Below, piece by piece: positions 16,533 to 26,096 of a stretch of 64,000 bases of DNA. Origin of the DNA: Neobacillus sp. Marseille-Q6967. GTDB taxonomy: Bacteria; Bacillota; Bacilli; Bacillales; Cytobacillaceae. Under the pieces are notes generated by a model. It made no database searches. It saw nothing but the letters and a program-made list of their open reading frames with translations, and was not told the origin of the DNA. Each line of letters starts with the position of its first letter. Positions within the stretch are counted from its first letter, which is position 1. The stretch covers positions 2,643,881 to 2,707,880 of the forward strand of contig NZ_OX267715.1 in NCBI RefSeq assembly GCF_946151075.1. The letters run 5' to 3'. A program made the translations under genes and the position numbers.

Positions 16533-17736
16533 TTGTATTCATATCCTTTAAAACAGCAGCGATCTCACCGATAATCCTTGCTGCTACTTCCTTTTTCGTC
16601 ATCATCGGCAGTTCAATTTTAGCACCATCACGTTTATAAACCGTGACAATATTTGTGTCCGTTCCAAAGCCTGCTCCTTCGGACGAAACATTATTTGCGA
16701 CAATCATATCAGCATTTTTAGCCTGTAGTTTTTTTAACGCATATTCTTCAACGTTATTTGTTTCTGCCGCAAATCCAACAAGGACCTGATTAGTTTTTCT
16801 TATGCCGAGTTCAAGTAATATGTCTTTTGTTCTTTCTAACTCGATTACCTGATCTCCCGGCTTTTTTTTCATTTTATACTCATATGTAACCTTCGGACGA
16901 TAATCAGCAACCGCGGCAGTTTTAATTACGACATCTGTAGAGCGAAAGTAATCCATTACCGCCTGATACATTTCCTCTGCACTCTGAATCTTTATTAACT
17001 CCACACCAGCGGGCGGGGACAACTGGACAGGACCGGAAACTAATACTACTTTTGCCCCTTCTTTTTGGGCTGCTTCTGCCAATGCATAGCCCATCTTTCC
17101 AGATGAATGATTGGTAATATAGCGGACAGGATCAATTTTTTCTTGAGTTGGTCCAGCTGTAATTAGAACAGTCTTTCCTTCAAGTAAAAAAGTAGTTTTT
17201 TGTAAAAAGTATTTTTTGATTAACTCGACTATTTTCTCTGGTTCTTCCAGTCTTCCTTTTCCGACATAGCCGCATGCCAGGTAGCCTTCGCTAGGTTCAA
17301 TAAATTGATAGCCATACTTTGACAAAGCGGCAATATTCTTTTTCACCGCCGGATGATCATACATATGTACATTCATAGCTGGTGCAATCCAAATTGGTGC
17401 AGTCGCAGCAAGTAAGGTCGTTGTAATCATATTATCTGCCATGCCGTTAGCCAGCTTGGCAATGGTGTTAGCAGTAGCTGGTGCCACCAAGATCAAATCT
17501 GCCCAATCAGCAAGATCGATGTGTGCGATAACTCGTGGATTCTTTTCATCAAAGGTATCCGTAAACACTTCATTGCGGGATAAAGCTTGAAAGGTTAAAG
17601 GGGAAACAAATTTTGCCGCTGATTCGCTGAGAATCACTTTAACTTGAGCACCTGATTGAACAAGTTTACTTGTTAATGCTGCTGCTTTATAGACTGCGAT
17701 CCCGCCTGTAACACATAATAAGATTTTTTTATCCAT
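16519..17736 (-). CDS. coaBC: Bifunctional phosphopantothenoylcysteine synthetase/decarboxylase
   Basis: Makes 4'-phosphopantetheine for coenzyme A. It has 405 residues. The N-terminal CoaC flavoprotein domain (about 1-180) shows CVTGGIAVYKA, APAMNVHMYDHPA and the substrate-flap cysteine in YLACGYVGKGRL; the C-terminal CoaB domain starts VLITAGPTQEKIDPVRYI and has ITNHSSGKMG and TAAVADYRP. The preceding rpoZ has its own terminator, so coaBC needs a promoter within 17737-17850, not clearly identified. Confidence 0.96.
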   Translation of the reverse strand: MDKKILLCVTGGIAVYKAAALTSKLVQSGAQVKVILSESAAKFVSPLTFQALSRNEVFTDTFDEKNPRVIAHIDLADWADLILVAPATANTIAKLANGMADNMITTTLLAATAPIWIAPAMNVHMYDHPAVKKNIAALSKYGYQFIEPSEGYLACGYVGKGRLEEPEKIVELIKKYFLQKTTFLLEGKTVLITAGPTQEKIDPVRYITNHSSGKMGYALAEAAQKEGAKVVLVSGPVQLSPPAGVELIKIQSAEEMYQAVMDYFRSTDVVIKTAAVADYRPKVTYEYKMKKKPGDQVIELERTKDILLELGIRKTNQVLVGFAAETNNVEEYALKKLQAKNADMIVANNVSSEGAGFGTDTNIVTVYKRDGAKIELPMMTKKEVAARIIGEIAAVLKDMNTNESC

Positions 17737-17851
17737 TATTCTTTCGTCCCCCCATTTAAAGTCACACCTTGTTTATCTTTTATTATGATGGAATCACTTT
17801 ATTTTTTCATCTTTTTCTGCTTTTTTTCAACAAAATTTGCAATTAATAAAT

Positions 17852-17910
17852 AGACTTTGTTAACTTACCTGTTGATTTGCGCTTCAGGCGCTTCAATCAA
17901 CATAGTTAGC
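17852..17910. repeat. Internally deleted dispersed repeat (family A)
   Basis: ACTTTGTTAACTTACCTGTTGATT at the left and AATCAACATAGTTAGCAAAA at the right match the outer parts of the 190-bp copy at 56309-56498, but the GC-rich core has collapsed to a short CGCTTCAGGCGCTTC. It lies in the rpoZ-coaBC gap next to the rpoZ terminator. Confidence 0.65.
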
Positions 17911-17947
17911 AAAAATAAAAAGGCTGACATTTTTCTGCTGTCAGTCC
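17911..17947 (-). terminator. Intrinsic terminator of rpoZ
   Basis: On the minus strand GGACTGACA pairs with TGTCAGCC across a short loop, followed by TTTTTATTTTT. It separates the gmk-rpoZ unit from coaBC. Confidence 0.8.
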
Positions 17948-17981
17948 TTTTACGCAATTCCCTTTTGTTATGAAAAAATAT

Positions 17982-18194
17982 TTATTCAGAATCTGCTTTT
18001 TTATTGATTCGGTACGTAAGCTCTCCGCTGTAAATTTCCTCAAGCGCTTTTCCAACATACTTATAAGATACGTATTTTGGCAATCTTTCATCTCTTGCCT
18101 GCTGCATCTCCCTGGCACGTTTTGCTGCAACAGAAACTAACGAATACTTAGAGTCAATTTTATTTAATAATGAATCGATAGAAGGATATAACAT
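17982..18194 (-). CDS. rpoZ: RNA polymerase omega subunit
   Basis: A small subunit aiding RNA polymerase assembly. It has 70 residues: starts MLYPSIDSLLNKIDSKYSLV and contains RAREMQQARDERLPKYVSYKYVGKALEEI in two recognised omega blocks. The ATG at 18194 is favoured over an upstream in-frame ATG because GGAGG lies 8 bp before it and omega proteins start at this point. It begins 1 bp after the gmk stop. Confidence 0.95.
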   Translation of the reverse strand: MLYPSIDSLLNKIDSKYSLVSVAAKRAREMQQARDERLPKYVSYKYVGKALEEIYSGELTYRINKKADSE

Positions 18195-18195
18195 T

Positions 18196-18810
18196 CTATT
18201 CAACCTCCAATAATTTTTTATAACGGTGCTCAACCCGTTCCCTGCGGCAGTGCTCAGCCATTACAATCGCTTTAACACGTTCACAAGCTAATTTCACTTG
18301 ATCATTTTCTACAACGTAATCATATAATTCCATCATTTCAATTTCTTCGCGCGCTGATAAAAGCCGATTATTGATTAACTCCTCTGTTTCAGTTCCTCTT
18401 GTTACAATTCGATTTTTCAATTCAGAAAGACTAGGAGGCATGAGGAAGATAAACAATCCATCTGGAAACTTTTCACGAACTTGCCGGGCTCCCTTTACTT
18501 CAATTTCAAGAAAAACGTCTTTTCCGGCATCTAACGTTTCACGGACATAATCTACAGGAGTTCCATAATAGTTACCAACAAATTCAGCATATTCTAACAG
18601 CTTATCCTGGCGAATCAATTCTTCAAATTCTTCACGAGTTTTGAAGAAATAATCAACCCCATCCACTTCACCCGGACGGGGTAAACGGGTTGTCATAGAG
18701 ATTGAATATTCAAAGGCCGTATCCGGATGAGAGAATATTTCTTTTCTAACCGTTCCCTTTCCAACTCCAGAAGGACCAGAAAGTACAATAAGTAATCCTT
18801 TTTCCTGCAT
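18196..18810 (-). CDS. gmk: Guanylate kinase
   Basis: Phosphorylates GMP to GDP. It has 204 residues with P-loop SGPSGVGKGTVRKEI near 11-25, the GMP-binding block SMTTRLPRPGEVDGVDYFF near 38-56 and EFVGNYYGTP. It also matters for (p)ppGpp control, since this enzyme is an alarmone target in Bacillus. It sits between remA and rpoZ with 10-bp and 1-bp gaps, the same order as B. subtilis. Confidence 0.97.
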   Translation of the reverse strand: MQEKGLLIVLSGPSGVGKGTVRKEIFSHPDTAFEYSISMTTRLPRPGEVDGVDYFFKTREEFEELIRQDKLLEYAEFVGNYYGTPVDYVRETLDAGKDVFLEIEVKGARQVREKFPDGLFIFLMPPSLSELKNRIVTRGTETEELINNRLLSAREEIEMMELYDYVVENDQVKLACERVKAIVMAEHCRRERVEHRYKKLLEVE

Positions 18811-18820
18811 TTAATAAATC

Positions 18821-19084
18821 CTACCCTTCATCAATAATTTCATCACGGTCCGCTAAGCGGTGGGCAACCGTTTCAGGTTGTACTGCCGAGAGAATGACAT
18901 GGTCACTATCCATTACGATGACCGCGCGTGTACGTCTTCCGTATGTGGCATCAATCAAAGAACCCCGGTCACGTGCATCTTGTATAATTCTTTTAATTGG
19001 GGCAGATTCAGGGCTGACAATGGAAATGATTCGATTCGCAGAAACGATATTTCCAAATCCTATATTAATTAATTTTATCGACAT
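18821..19084 (-). CDS. remA: Extracellular matrix regulator RemA
   Basis: A DNA-binding activator of biofilm matrix and osmoprotection genes in Bacillus, forming ring-shaped oligomers. It has 87 residues, nearly identical to the B. subtilis protein: LINIGFGNIVSANRIISIV, PESAPIKRIIQDARDRG, DATYGRRTRAVIVMDSDHV. The ATG at 19084 matches family starts; the Shine-Dalgarno (GGATGATAATC) is weak, and an ATG three codons upstream is an alternative. It precedes gmk. Confidence 0.94.
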   Translation of the reverse strand: MSIKLINIGFGNIVSANRIISIVSPESAPIKRIIQDARDRGSLIDATYGRRTRAVIVMDSDHVILSAVQPETVAHRLADRDEIIDEG

Positions 19085-19145
19085 GATTATCATCCAATCA
19101 TCAATAATATATTTTGACCGTGTCAAAGACTTTCTAAACCATAAG

Positions 19146-20024
19146 CTACTCGATATTTTGAACCTGTTCTTTTATCTTTTCAAGTAAACTTTTAATTTCT
19201 ACAACCTTTTGAGCAATATTCGAATCATTGGCTTTAGAGCCGATGGTATTCGCTTCACGGTTCATCTCTTGAACAAGAAAATCAAGTTTTCTTCCAATCG
19301 GTTCTTTTTCAGCTAATGTCTGTATGAATTGTTGAATGTGACTATTCAGTCTAGTCAATTCCTCATTAATATCTGCTTTATCAGCAAAAACAGCTACTTC
19401 GGTTAAAATCCTAGATTCATCAATTTGCCCCTGGACAAACTCTTGAACTCTTTTCTTTAACCGTTCCTTATAGGCGGAAACAACCAAAGGCGCATAGTTT
19501 TTTAGTTCGGTTACTTCTGTATTTAACAAGGATAGGGATGCAAGTAAGTCCTTTTTTAACTCGTCCCCTTCCGCAGTACGCATTTGCATAAGGTGCAAGA
19601 CTGCTTCTTCTGTTGCAGACAGTACTAAATTCTCGAGTTCTTCATTGCCGACTTCATTTTCTTCTATATGTAAAAGTTCATTACGGGTAAGTAAATCTTG
19701 AAGGGTTATATTCCCGGCTATTCCGTATTTTTCCTGTGCTTGTTTAATAACTAAGTAATAATCCTCAATTAAATTCCAATCAACGTGAACTTTCCGTTCT
19801 ACTGAACCTTCACCTGCTATGGTAACATATACCTCAACTCTGCCCCGGCGGATATGCTGGCTCAGTTTTTTCTTCATTTTATCTTCAATTTTCATTAACT
19901 GCCTTGGCATTCGAATAATTATTTCACAAAAACGATGATTCACCGTTTTTACTTCCACATTTACAGAAAAAGCTGCTGATTCCATTTTACTTCTTCCAAA
20001 TCCTGTCATACTCTTAACCATCAT
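19146..20024 (-). CDS. yloC: YicC-family endoribonuclease YloC
   Basis: A YicC/YloC family protein, reported as an endoribonuclease. It has 292 residues. The N-terminal signature KSMTGFGRSK and VEVKTVNHRFCEI, and the C-terminal DUF1732 block with REANTIGSKANDSNIAQKV and VVEIKSLLEKIKEQVQN, are clear. Two adjacent ATGs (20024 and 20021) could start it. It lies 61 bp upstream of remA. Confidence 0.92.
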   Translation of the reverse strand: MMVKSMTGFGRSKMESAAFSVNVEVKTVNHRFCEIIIRMPRQLMKIEDKMKKKLSQHIRRGRVEVYVTIAGEGSVERKVHVDWNLIEDYYLVIKQAQEKYGIAGNITLQDLLTRNELLHIEENEVGNEELENLVLSATEEAVLHLMQMRTAEGDELKKDLLASLSLLNTEVTELKNYAPLVVSAYKERLKKRVQEFVQGQIDESRILTEVAVFADKADINEELTRLNSHIQQFIQTLAEKEPIGRKLDFLVQEMNREANTIGSKANDSNIAQKVVEIKSLLEKIKEQVQNIE

Positions 20025-20107
20025 TTCACATCCAATCTACGATTAGGTGAAGGATCAACATAAAGCGGAAGGCGTCCCGAAGCCGGTAAAAAGTCTCGAA
20101 GTAGAAA

Positions 20108-20145
20108 TAACAAAAGGTAATAGAGCGGTCTCTACTACCTTTTGG
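20108..20145 (-). terminator. Intrinsic terminator of yloB
   Basis: AAAAGGTAGTAGAG and CTCTATTACCTTTT arms form a long hairpin just past the yloB stop. The symmetric A/T flanks could also work on the plus strand, though no plus-strand gene reaches it. Confidence 0.75.
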
Positions 20146-20158
20146 ATTATATCATACT

Positions 20159-22837
20159 TTATTTTGTTTTTCTTAACAAAAATGATCCTGCTAGTAAAAA
20201 AGTTGGAATGGATGATAACCCAAGAATTAGCAGCCAATCCTTTGCTAGTATAGGTACCGTATGAAATATTGGCTGTAATGGCGGGTAATAAATGACCACA
20301 AGCATTAGAGCAACCGATGAGATGACAGACCAAACAAGGTATGGGTTCCCAAACGGATTTCTCGAAAGAACAGACTTTTCACTCCGGCAGTCAAATACAT
20401 GGATAAGCTGGGCCATGACTAGTGTTGCAAATGCAATGGTTTGAGCATATTGGAGGTTACCCGCCTTTTCATCATATACCATCATAAAGGCCAACAATGT
20501 CACCGTACCAATCAGGAATCCTCTTGAAATTACTTTCCATCCTAGCCCGCGGGCAAACACACCTTCATTAGGACTCCGCGGCTTTCGTTTCATGACATCA
20601 TCCTCTGGTCGATCCAGCCCCAACGCCATTGCAGGTAATCCGTCTGTTACAAGATTTACCCAAAGAATTTGGATTGGAACGAGCGGAAGCGGCAGTGCCA
20701 ATAACATCGCAAACAGCATAACTAAGATTTCACCCACGTTTGATGCAAGCAGATATCGTACAAACTTACGAATATTTTCATATATATTTCGGCCTTCTTC
20801 AATGGCCGCTTTAATGGTTGCAAAATTATCGTCCAATAAAACGAGCGATGAGGCTTCTTTCGCAACATCTGTTCCGGTAATCCCCATAGCTACACCAATA
20901 TCTGCTGCCTTGATCGCAGGAGCGTCATTTACCCCATCACCTGTCATGGCAACAATATGTCCTCTATTTTGTAATGCCTTTACAATTTTTAATTTATGTT
21001 CGGGTGAGACACGGGCAAACACCGAAACATCCTCGACAATGTCTTCGAGCTCGTCTACTGTCATCGCAGACAATGCATTTCCATCCACGACTTTACTCTT
21101 TTTTGTTAAAATTCCAAGTTCAGCGGCAATCGCTTTTGCGGTAATAACATGGTCCCCAGTAATCATAACCGTTTTAATGCCGGCTGCATTACATTCTCTC
21201 ACCGCTTCTTTTACTTCAGGCCTAGGCGGGTCAATCATCCCTTGGACCCCAATAAAAGTTAATTTATTCTCTGCTTCCTGTTCACTTAAGATGATTGTAT
21301 TAGCTGGGACTGATTTAAAAGCAATCGCTATGGTTCTTAGTGCCTTAGATGCGAGCGTATTTATTGCCTCTTGAATGTTATTCTGCATATCCTGCCCCAA
21401 ATATTGATTTCGGCCATCCCAGAGAATGGATTCACACTTCCCTAATATGACATCTGGTGCTCCTTTGGTCACGATAAAGTGCCTTCCCTGCTTATCTTTC
21501 ACATGCATACTCATCATTTTCCTGGCGGAATCAAACGGAAATTCCTTTATGATCGTAAATTCATTTAAAAGATTCATACGATTAAAACCGGCTTTCATGG
21601 CACTAACAAGTAATGCACCTTCCGTTGGGTCACCATCAAGAATATAATCATCATCCTTTAAGATTAATTCTGAATGGTTGCAAATCATTCCAAAGATGAG
21701 CATTTGTTGTAATGCCTTTTCATCCTTCGGGGATACACGTGTATTATTTCGGTAAAAATCACCTTGTGGCTGGTAACCTACTCCATCGACAGTCCACGTG
21801 TTCCCGCCGCTCCAAAGATGGGTGACAGTCATTTTATTTTGGGTCATAGTTCCTGTTTTATCCGAGCAAATAACAGAGGCACACCCTAGTGTTTCCACTG
21901 CAGGCAGTTTTCGGACAATCGCGTTTTTCTTTATCATCTTTTGGACACCCAGTGATAAAGCCACCGTGACAATAGCCGGCAGGCCTTCAGGTATCGCAGC
22001 AACAGCGAGGGAAACGCCTGCTAAAAACATGGTGTACATGTCATGACCCTGTAATACCCCAACCGCCACAACAAGAACCGTTAACAATAAAGCAACTGTA
22101 ATCAAAATTTTTCCCAGCTGCTCTAAACGCCTTTGCAACGGGGTATCCTGTGTTTCAGCCTTTTGTAAAAGATCAGCAATTTGTCCCATTGCCGTTTTCA
22201 TGCCGGTACCAATGACAACCCCGATACCGCTGCCTCTCGTAACCATAGTACCCATGAAACCAATATTCTCCATATCCCCAATTCCGGGATTGGCAGTTTT
22301 CAACCGATCGGTATGCTTTGAAACCGGAACCGATTCACCTGTAAGCGCTGATTCTTCAATCTCTAAACTTCTTGATTCAATAATTCGAACATCTGCCCCA
22401 ATTCTGTCACCGCTTGAAAACTTAATGATATCCCCTGGAACAATTTCCCTTGAAGGTACCTTAATCCATTGGCCTCCCCGTAATACCGATACTTGAGGGG
22501 CAGATAATTCTTTAAGTGCCTGCAATGATTTTTCTGCTCTTCGCTCTTGAAAAAATCCTAGAAAGCCATTAATGATTACAATTGCTATAATGGCAATGGC
22601 ATCAATGTACTCGCCGAGCAGCCCGGAAATTAATGTGGCAGCCAGGAGCACTAATACCATAAAGTCTTTAAATTGACTAAAAAATAAGAGTAAAGCGGAT
22701 TGCTTTTCTCCTTCGTCCAATTCATTAAGCCCGTGCTGGGCTATCCGATTTTTTACTGCATCCGGAGTTAATCCAGACGAGTAGTCGGTAGCTAAAGCCT
22801 CTTCTACTTGTTTAATCTCCATTTCATGGAATTTCAT
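20159..22837 (-). CDS. yloB: Calcium-transporting P-type ATPase (PMCA/SERCA type)
   Basis: A membrane cation pump, Ca2+ by resemblance to B. subtilis YloB, which is expressed in sporulation. It has 892 residues: N-terminal cation-ATPase domain, two membrane helices near 50-95, actuator loop with LTGESVPVSK, membrane pair near 245-300 with the ion-site motif AVAAIPEGLPAIV, phosphorylation site CSDKTGTMTQN, hinge TGDGVNDAPAIKAADIG, and six C-terminal membrane helices including ILWVNLVTDGLPAMALG. Single-gene unit with its own terminator. Confidence 0.94.
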   Translation of the reverse strand: MKFHEMEIKQVEEALATDYSSGLTPDAVKNRIAQHGLNELDEGEKQSALLLFFSQFKDFMVLVLLAATLISGLLGEYIDAIAIIAIVIINGFLGFFQERRAEKSLQALKELSAPQVSVLRGGQWIKVPSREIVPGDIIKFSSGDRIGADVRIIESRSLEIEESALTGESVPVSKHTDRLKTANPGIGDMENIGFMGTMVTRGSGIGVVIGTGMKTAMGQIADLLQKAETQDTPLQRRLEQLGKILITVALLLTVLVVAVGVLQGHDMYTMFLAGVSLAVAAIPEGLPAIVTVALSLGVQKMIKKNAIVRKLPAVETLGCASVICSDKTGTMTQNKMTVTHLWSGGNTWTVDGVGYQPQGDFYRNNTRVSPKDEKALQQMLIFGMICNHSELILKDDDYILDGDPTEGALLVSAMKAGFNRMNLLNEFTIIKEFPFDSARKMMSMHVKDKQGRHFIVTKGAPDVILGKCESILWDGRNQYLGQDMQNNIQEAINTLASKALRTIAIAFKSVPANTIILSEQEAENKLTFIGVQGMIDPPRPEVKEAVRECNAAGIKTVMITGDHVITAKAIAAELGILTKKSKVVDGNALSAMTVDELEDIVEDVSVFARVSPEHKLKIVKALQNRGHIVAMTGDGVNDAPAIKAADIGVAMGITGTDVAKEASSLVLLDDNFATIKAAIEEGRNIYENIRKFVRYLLASNVGEILVMLFAMLLALPLPLVPIQILWVNLVTDGLPAMALGLDRPEDDVMKRKPRSPNEGVFARGLGWKVISRGFLIGTVTLLAFMMVYDEKAGNLQYAQTIAFATLVMAQLIHVFDCRSEKSVLSRNPFGNPYLVWSVISSVALMLVVIYYPPLQPIFHTVPILAKDWLLILGLSSIPTFLLAGSFLLRKTK

Positions 22838-22948
22838 CCGACCATCTCACTTCCCCCTTTTTTGGCTTTCACAATTACTCTAAAGAAATCTTATTCAGAC
22901 TCGTCCTAAAAAATGCTATTGTTTTCAATTAGTGATTAAGAGTAAAAT

Positions 22949-22978
22949 GAGACAGAATTTTATATCGTAGGATATAAT
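22949..22978 (+). promoter_or_regulatory. Probable sigma-A promoter of rqcH
   Basis: GAGACA (22949-22954), an 18-bp spacer and a perfect TATAAT (22973-22978) lie 33 bp before the rqcH start on the plus strand. Confidence 0.5.
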
Positions 22979-23011
22979 TGAAATATATGAACGAAGTAAA
23001 GGATGTTTTCC

Positions 23012-24724
23012 ATGTCATTTGATGGTTTATTTACAAAAGCAATGGTGAATGAACTCTCTCGCTCCTTAAAAGGCGGGAGAATTAATAAGGTACATCAGCC
23101 TTATAAAAATGAAGTAATTTTAGTGATCCGGGCAAATGGTGTGAATCATAAACTGCTTTTATCCGCCCACCCGAGCTACGCACGGGTTCAGCTTACGAAT
23201 GAGGCTTATGAAAATCCAAGCGAACCCCCTATGTTTTGTATGCTTTTAAGAAAGCATCTTGAAGGTTATATATTGGAAGATTTATATCAGGTTGAAAATG
23301 ATCGGATCATCATAATGGAAGTGAAAGGCCGGAATGAGATTGGGGATATCAGCTATAAACAACTGATTATTGAAATAATGGGCAGACACAGTAATATCGT
23401 TTTGGTTGATAAAACCCGGAACATTATTCTCGACAGCATTAAACATATTTCTTTTGCTGTGAATAGTCATAGAGCTATCCTTCCAGGCCACCCATACGTG
23501 TTCCCTCCGGAGCAAAATAAGAAAAATCCATTTGAATCAACTGAAGAGGATGTTTTAAGATTAATTGATTTTAACAGCGGCAAGCTTGACCGCCAGCTGG
23601 TAGACCATTTTGCCGGAACTTCACCTTTATTTGCTAAGGAGGTTATCTTTCAAAGCGGCTTAGCCAATCGAGCCTCCCTGCCAAAAGCATTTATTGGTTT
23701 AATTAAAAAAATTCAATCTGACAATTTATTGCCCTCGATCATTTCTTATGGAAATAAAGAAGTCTTTTATTTATTCCCTCTTGAGCATATAAAGGGTGAA
23801 ATGAAGACCTTTTCCACTTTGAGTGAGATGCTTGACCGCTTTTATTTTGGCAAAGCTGAGCGGGACAGAGTAAAACAGCAGGGTCATGATATAGAGCGGC
23901 TGATTATAAATGAAAAAGAAAAAAATGAAAAGAAAATTGCAAAATTGCAGGATACATTGGTGGAGGCGGAAAAAGCGGAACAGTACCAACGACATGGCGA
24001 ACTGTTAACGGCAAATCTTTATAGCATGAAGAAAGGGATGAAGGAAATCGAAGTTCTTAATTACTACGATGAAGACGGCGGAACGGTCGTTATTTCTCTA
24101 GACCCGCGAAAATCACCTTCTGAAAATGCTCAAAGATATTTCTCAAAATATCAAAAAGCTAAAAATTCCGTGTCTGTTGTAATCGAGCAAATAGAAAAGG
24201 CACGTGAAGAAGTTCTCTATTTTGATAATTTGCTGCAGCAGGTACAGGCTGCTTCTCCTAAAGATATTCAGGAGATTCGCGAAGAATTAATAGAAGGCGG
24301 CTATATTCGGGAACGACAGAAACGGAATGGTAAAAAGATCAATAACGCTAAGCCCGTTCTCGACTTATTTCAGTCTTCAGATGGCACAGATATCATTGTC
24401 GGTAAAAACAATAAACAAAATGATTATTTGACCAATAAGCTTGCAGCCAGAGATGAAATTTGGCTTCATACAAAGGATATTCCAGGTTCACATGTTGTGA
24501 TTCGAAGTAAGGAGCCTTCAGATACCGCTATTCGAGAGGCAGCGATCCTTGCAGCTTATTATAGTAAGGCACGGAACTCTAGCTCTGTACCCGTTGACTT
24601 TACAAAAGTCCGCCATGTAAAGAAGCCAAGTGGTGCAAAGCCTGGATTTGTAATTTATGATAATCAACAGACGGTTTATGTCACTCCTGATGAAGAAGTC
24701 GTACTTAAATTAAAGAAAAATTAA
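23012..24724 (+). CDS. rqcH: Ribosome-associated quality-control factor RqcH (NEMF/Rqc2 family)
   Basis: Binds stalled 50S subunits and adds C-terminal alanine tails that mark truncated proteins for degradation. It has 570 residues: NFACT-N domain, helix-hairpin-helix, long coiled coil (about 290-430) and C-terminal NFACT-R domain with DEIWLHTKDIPGSHVVIRS. The Asp97-Arg98 pair needed for Ala-tRNA use is present at exactly those positions when counted from the ATG at 23012, which has AAAGGA 8 bp upstream. Older annotation calls it fibronectin-binding protein YloA. It is convergent with the pyr operon. Confidence 0.94.
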   Translation: MSFDGLFTKAMVNELSRSLKGGRINKVHQPYKNEVILVIRANGVNHKLLLSAHPSYARVQLTNEAYENPSEPPMFCMLLRKHLEGYILEDLYQVENDRIIIMEVKGRNEIGDISYKQLIIEIMGRHSNIVLVDKTRNIILDSIKHISFAVNSHRAILPGHPYVFPPEQNKKNPFESTEEDVLRLIDFNSGKLDRQLVDHFAGTSPLFAKEVIFQSGLANRASLPKAFIGLIKKIQSDNLLPSIISYGNKEVFYLFPLEHIKGEMKTFSTLSEMLDRFYFGKAERDRVKQQGHDIERLIINEKEKNEKKIAKLQDTLVEAEKAEQYQRHGELLTANLYSMKKGMKEIEVLNYYDEDGGTVVISLDPRKSPSENAQRYFSKYQKAKNSVSVVIEQIEKAREEVLYFDNLLQQVQAASPKDIQEIREELIEGGYIRERQKRNGKKINNAKPVLDLFQSSDGTDIIVGKNNKQNDYLTNKLAARDEIWLHTKDIPGSHVVIRSKEPSDTAIREAAILAAYYSKARNSSSVPVDFTKVRHVKKPSGAKPGFVIYDNQQTVYVTPDEEVVLKLKKN

Positions 24725-24750
24725 AAGCCCCGATCAGGGGCTTTTGTATT
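24722..24750. terminator. Bidirectional terminator between rqcH and pyrE
   Basis: AAAAGCCCC and GGGGCTTTT arms around GATCA, with A- and T-runs on each side, serve convergent rqcH (plus) and pyrE (minus). Confidence 0.9.
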
Positions 24751-25383
24751 TTACTCAAATCTCTTGCTCCATTCCGCTGGATCTTTACTCCACGACAATA
24801 AGCTTTCTTCATCATTTTTACTAATGTAGCCTTTTTCAATGGCGACTTCTACTAAAGAAGGAAAGTTCGTCAACGATTCACTCTTAATTTCTTCTTGAGC
24901 AAACGCTTCTTTCCCTTTTTCTAACCCGTAAGTGAAAATGGAAACAACACCAAGGACTTCTGCACCAGCTTCCTTTAATGCATGAACAGCTGTAATAACA
25001 CTGCCGCCTGTAGAAATTAAGTCTTCTACAACAACCACTTTTTGACGCTTCTCTACTTTACCTTCAATCTGATTTCCTTTGCCGTGGCCTTTTGCTTTGG
25101 AACGTACATAGCACATTGGCAAATCCATCAATTCACTAACCCACGCTGCGTGCGGAATTCCTGCTGTAGCGGTTCCCGCAATCACTTCCGCTTCAGGATA
25201 ATGTTCTAAGATAAGCTTTTTCAAGCCTGATGCAATCTCTCTTCGCACCTCAGGATAAGATAAAGTTAGTCGATTGTCGCAATAGATTGGCGAACGCAAT
25301 CCAGATGTCCACGTATATGGTTCGTTCGGGCGCAAACCTACAGCATTGATTTCTAATAATTTTTCAGCAATAAATTGTTTCAA
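24751..25383 (-). CDS. pyrE: Orotate phosphoribosyltransferase
   Basis: Joins orotate to PRPP to give OMP, step five of UMP synthesis. It has 210 residues. The TTG at 25383 is chosen because it overlaps the pyrF TGA (TTGA), has GGAAGGGAG upstream, and gives MKQFIAEKLLEINAVGLRP, matching family N-termini; an ATG 30 bp upstream would add ten unrelated residues inside pyrF. The PRPP motif VVVVEDLISTGGSVITA is near 115-131. Last gene of the pyr operon. Confidence 0.94.
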   Translation of the reverse strand: MKQFIAEKLLEINAVGLRPNEPYTWTSGLRSPIYCDNRLTLSYPEVRREIASGLKKLILEHYPEAEVIAGTATAGIPHAAWVSELMDLPMCYVRSKAKGHGKGNQIEGKVEKRQKVVVVEDLISTGGSVITAVHALKEAGAEVLGVVSIFTYGLEKGKEAFAQEEIKSESLTNFPSLVEVAIEKGYISKNDEESLLSWSKDPAEWSKRFE

Positions 25384-26096
25384 TATTTTTCTCCCTTCCA
25401 GGCTTCCAGCCATTGTTCATAACTTTTGACAGGGTCAGCCGATCGTGTAATTGAACGTCCTACTACAATCGCACTCACGCCTGCATTGTGGGCAAATTGT
25501 GGTGTTGCAACACGTTTTTGGTCACCAACAGCATCTGTTGCCATTCGAATACCAGGGGTTACGGTTAAAAACCCGCCGCCGACTTTTTCACGAATGTCTA
25601 CAGCTTCCCAGGCTGAACAGACGACTCCGTCCAGACCGGCTTCCTTAGTAAGTGCAGCATAATGTAATACCGAGTCTTTCAAGGAAACCGGAATCAGCTG
25701 GTCGTTCTGCATTTGCTTTTCAGACGTACTTGTTAATTGAGTAACAGCTATACAACTTGGACGTTTTTGTCCAGCAGCAGTGCCTGCTTCTAAACCTTCC
25801 AGGGCTGCCATCATCATTTCTTTCCCGCCCGCTGCATGAACATTAACGAGGTCACATTGAAGCCCTGCGAGTCTAGTCATAGCACTTTTTACTGTGTTTG
25901 GGATATCATGAAGCTTTAAATCTAGGAATATTTGATGACCGGATTCCTTTAGTTTTGTAACAATGGCGGGTCCTTCCTGATAAAAAAGCTCCATCCCCAC
26001 TTTTACAAACAACTTTCGTCCTTCAAACGGAACTAGAAACTTATCGACTTCATTACCATTGGCAAAATCAAGCGCGATGATAAGCGAATTTTCCAT
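25380..26096 (-). CDS. pyrF: Orotidine 5'-phosphate decarboxylase
   Basis: Decarboxylates OMP to UMP. It is a 238-residue TIM barrel with IIALDFANGNE at the start, the catalytic FLDLKLHDIPNTV (Asp-Lys-Asp) near 57-69, and VTPGIRM and AIVVGRSIT phosphate-binding segments. The ATG at 26096 (GGAAGGAG upstream) lies inside pyrD; longer in-frame starts add residues absent from the family. Overlaps pyrD by 29 bp and pyrE by 3 bp. Confidence 0.95.
   Translation of the reverse strand: MENSLIIALDFANGNEVDKFLVPFEGRKLFVKVGMELFYQEGPAIVTKLKESGHQIFLDLKLHDIPNTVKSAMTRLAGLQCDLVNVHAAGGKEMMMAALEGLEAGTAAGQKRPSCIAVTQLTSTSEKQMQNDQLIPVSLKDSVLHYAALTKEAGLDGVVCSAWEAVDIREKVGGGFLTVTPGIRMATDAVGDQKRVATPQFAHNAGVSAIVVGRSITRSADPVKSYEQWLEAWKGEKY

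Noticed and set aside
20592..21374. Long open frame of 260 codons on the plus strand
   Set aside because: It lies entirely antisense to yloB, has low-complexity Ser/Ala/Thr composition typical of an opposite-strand shadow, and no ribosome site.
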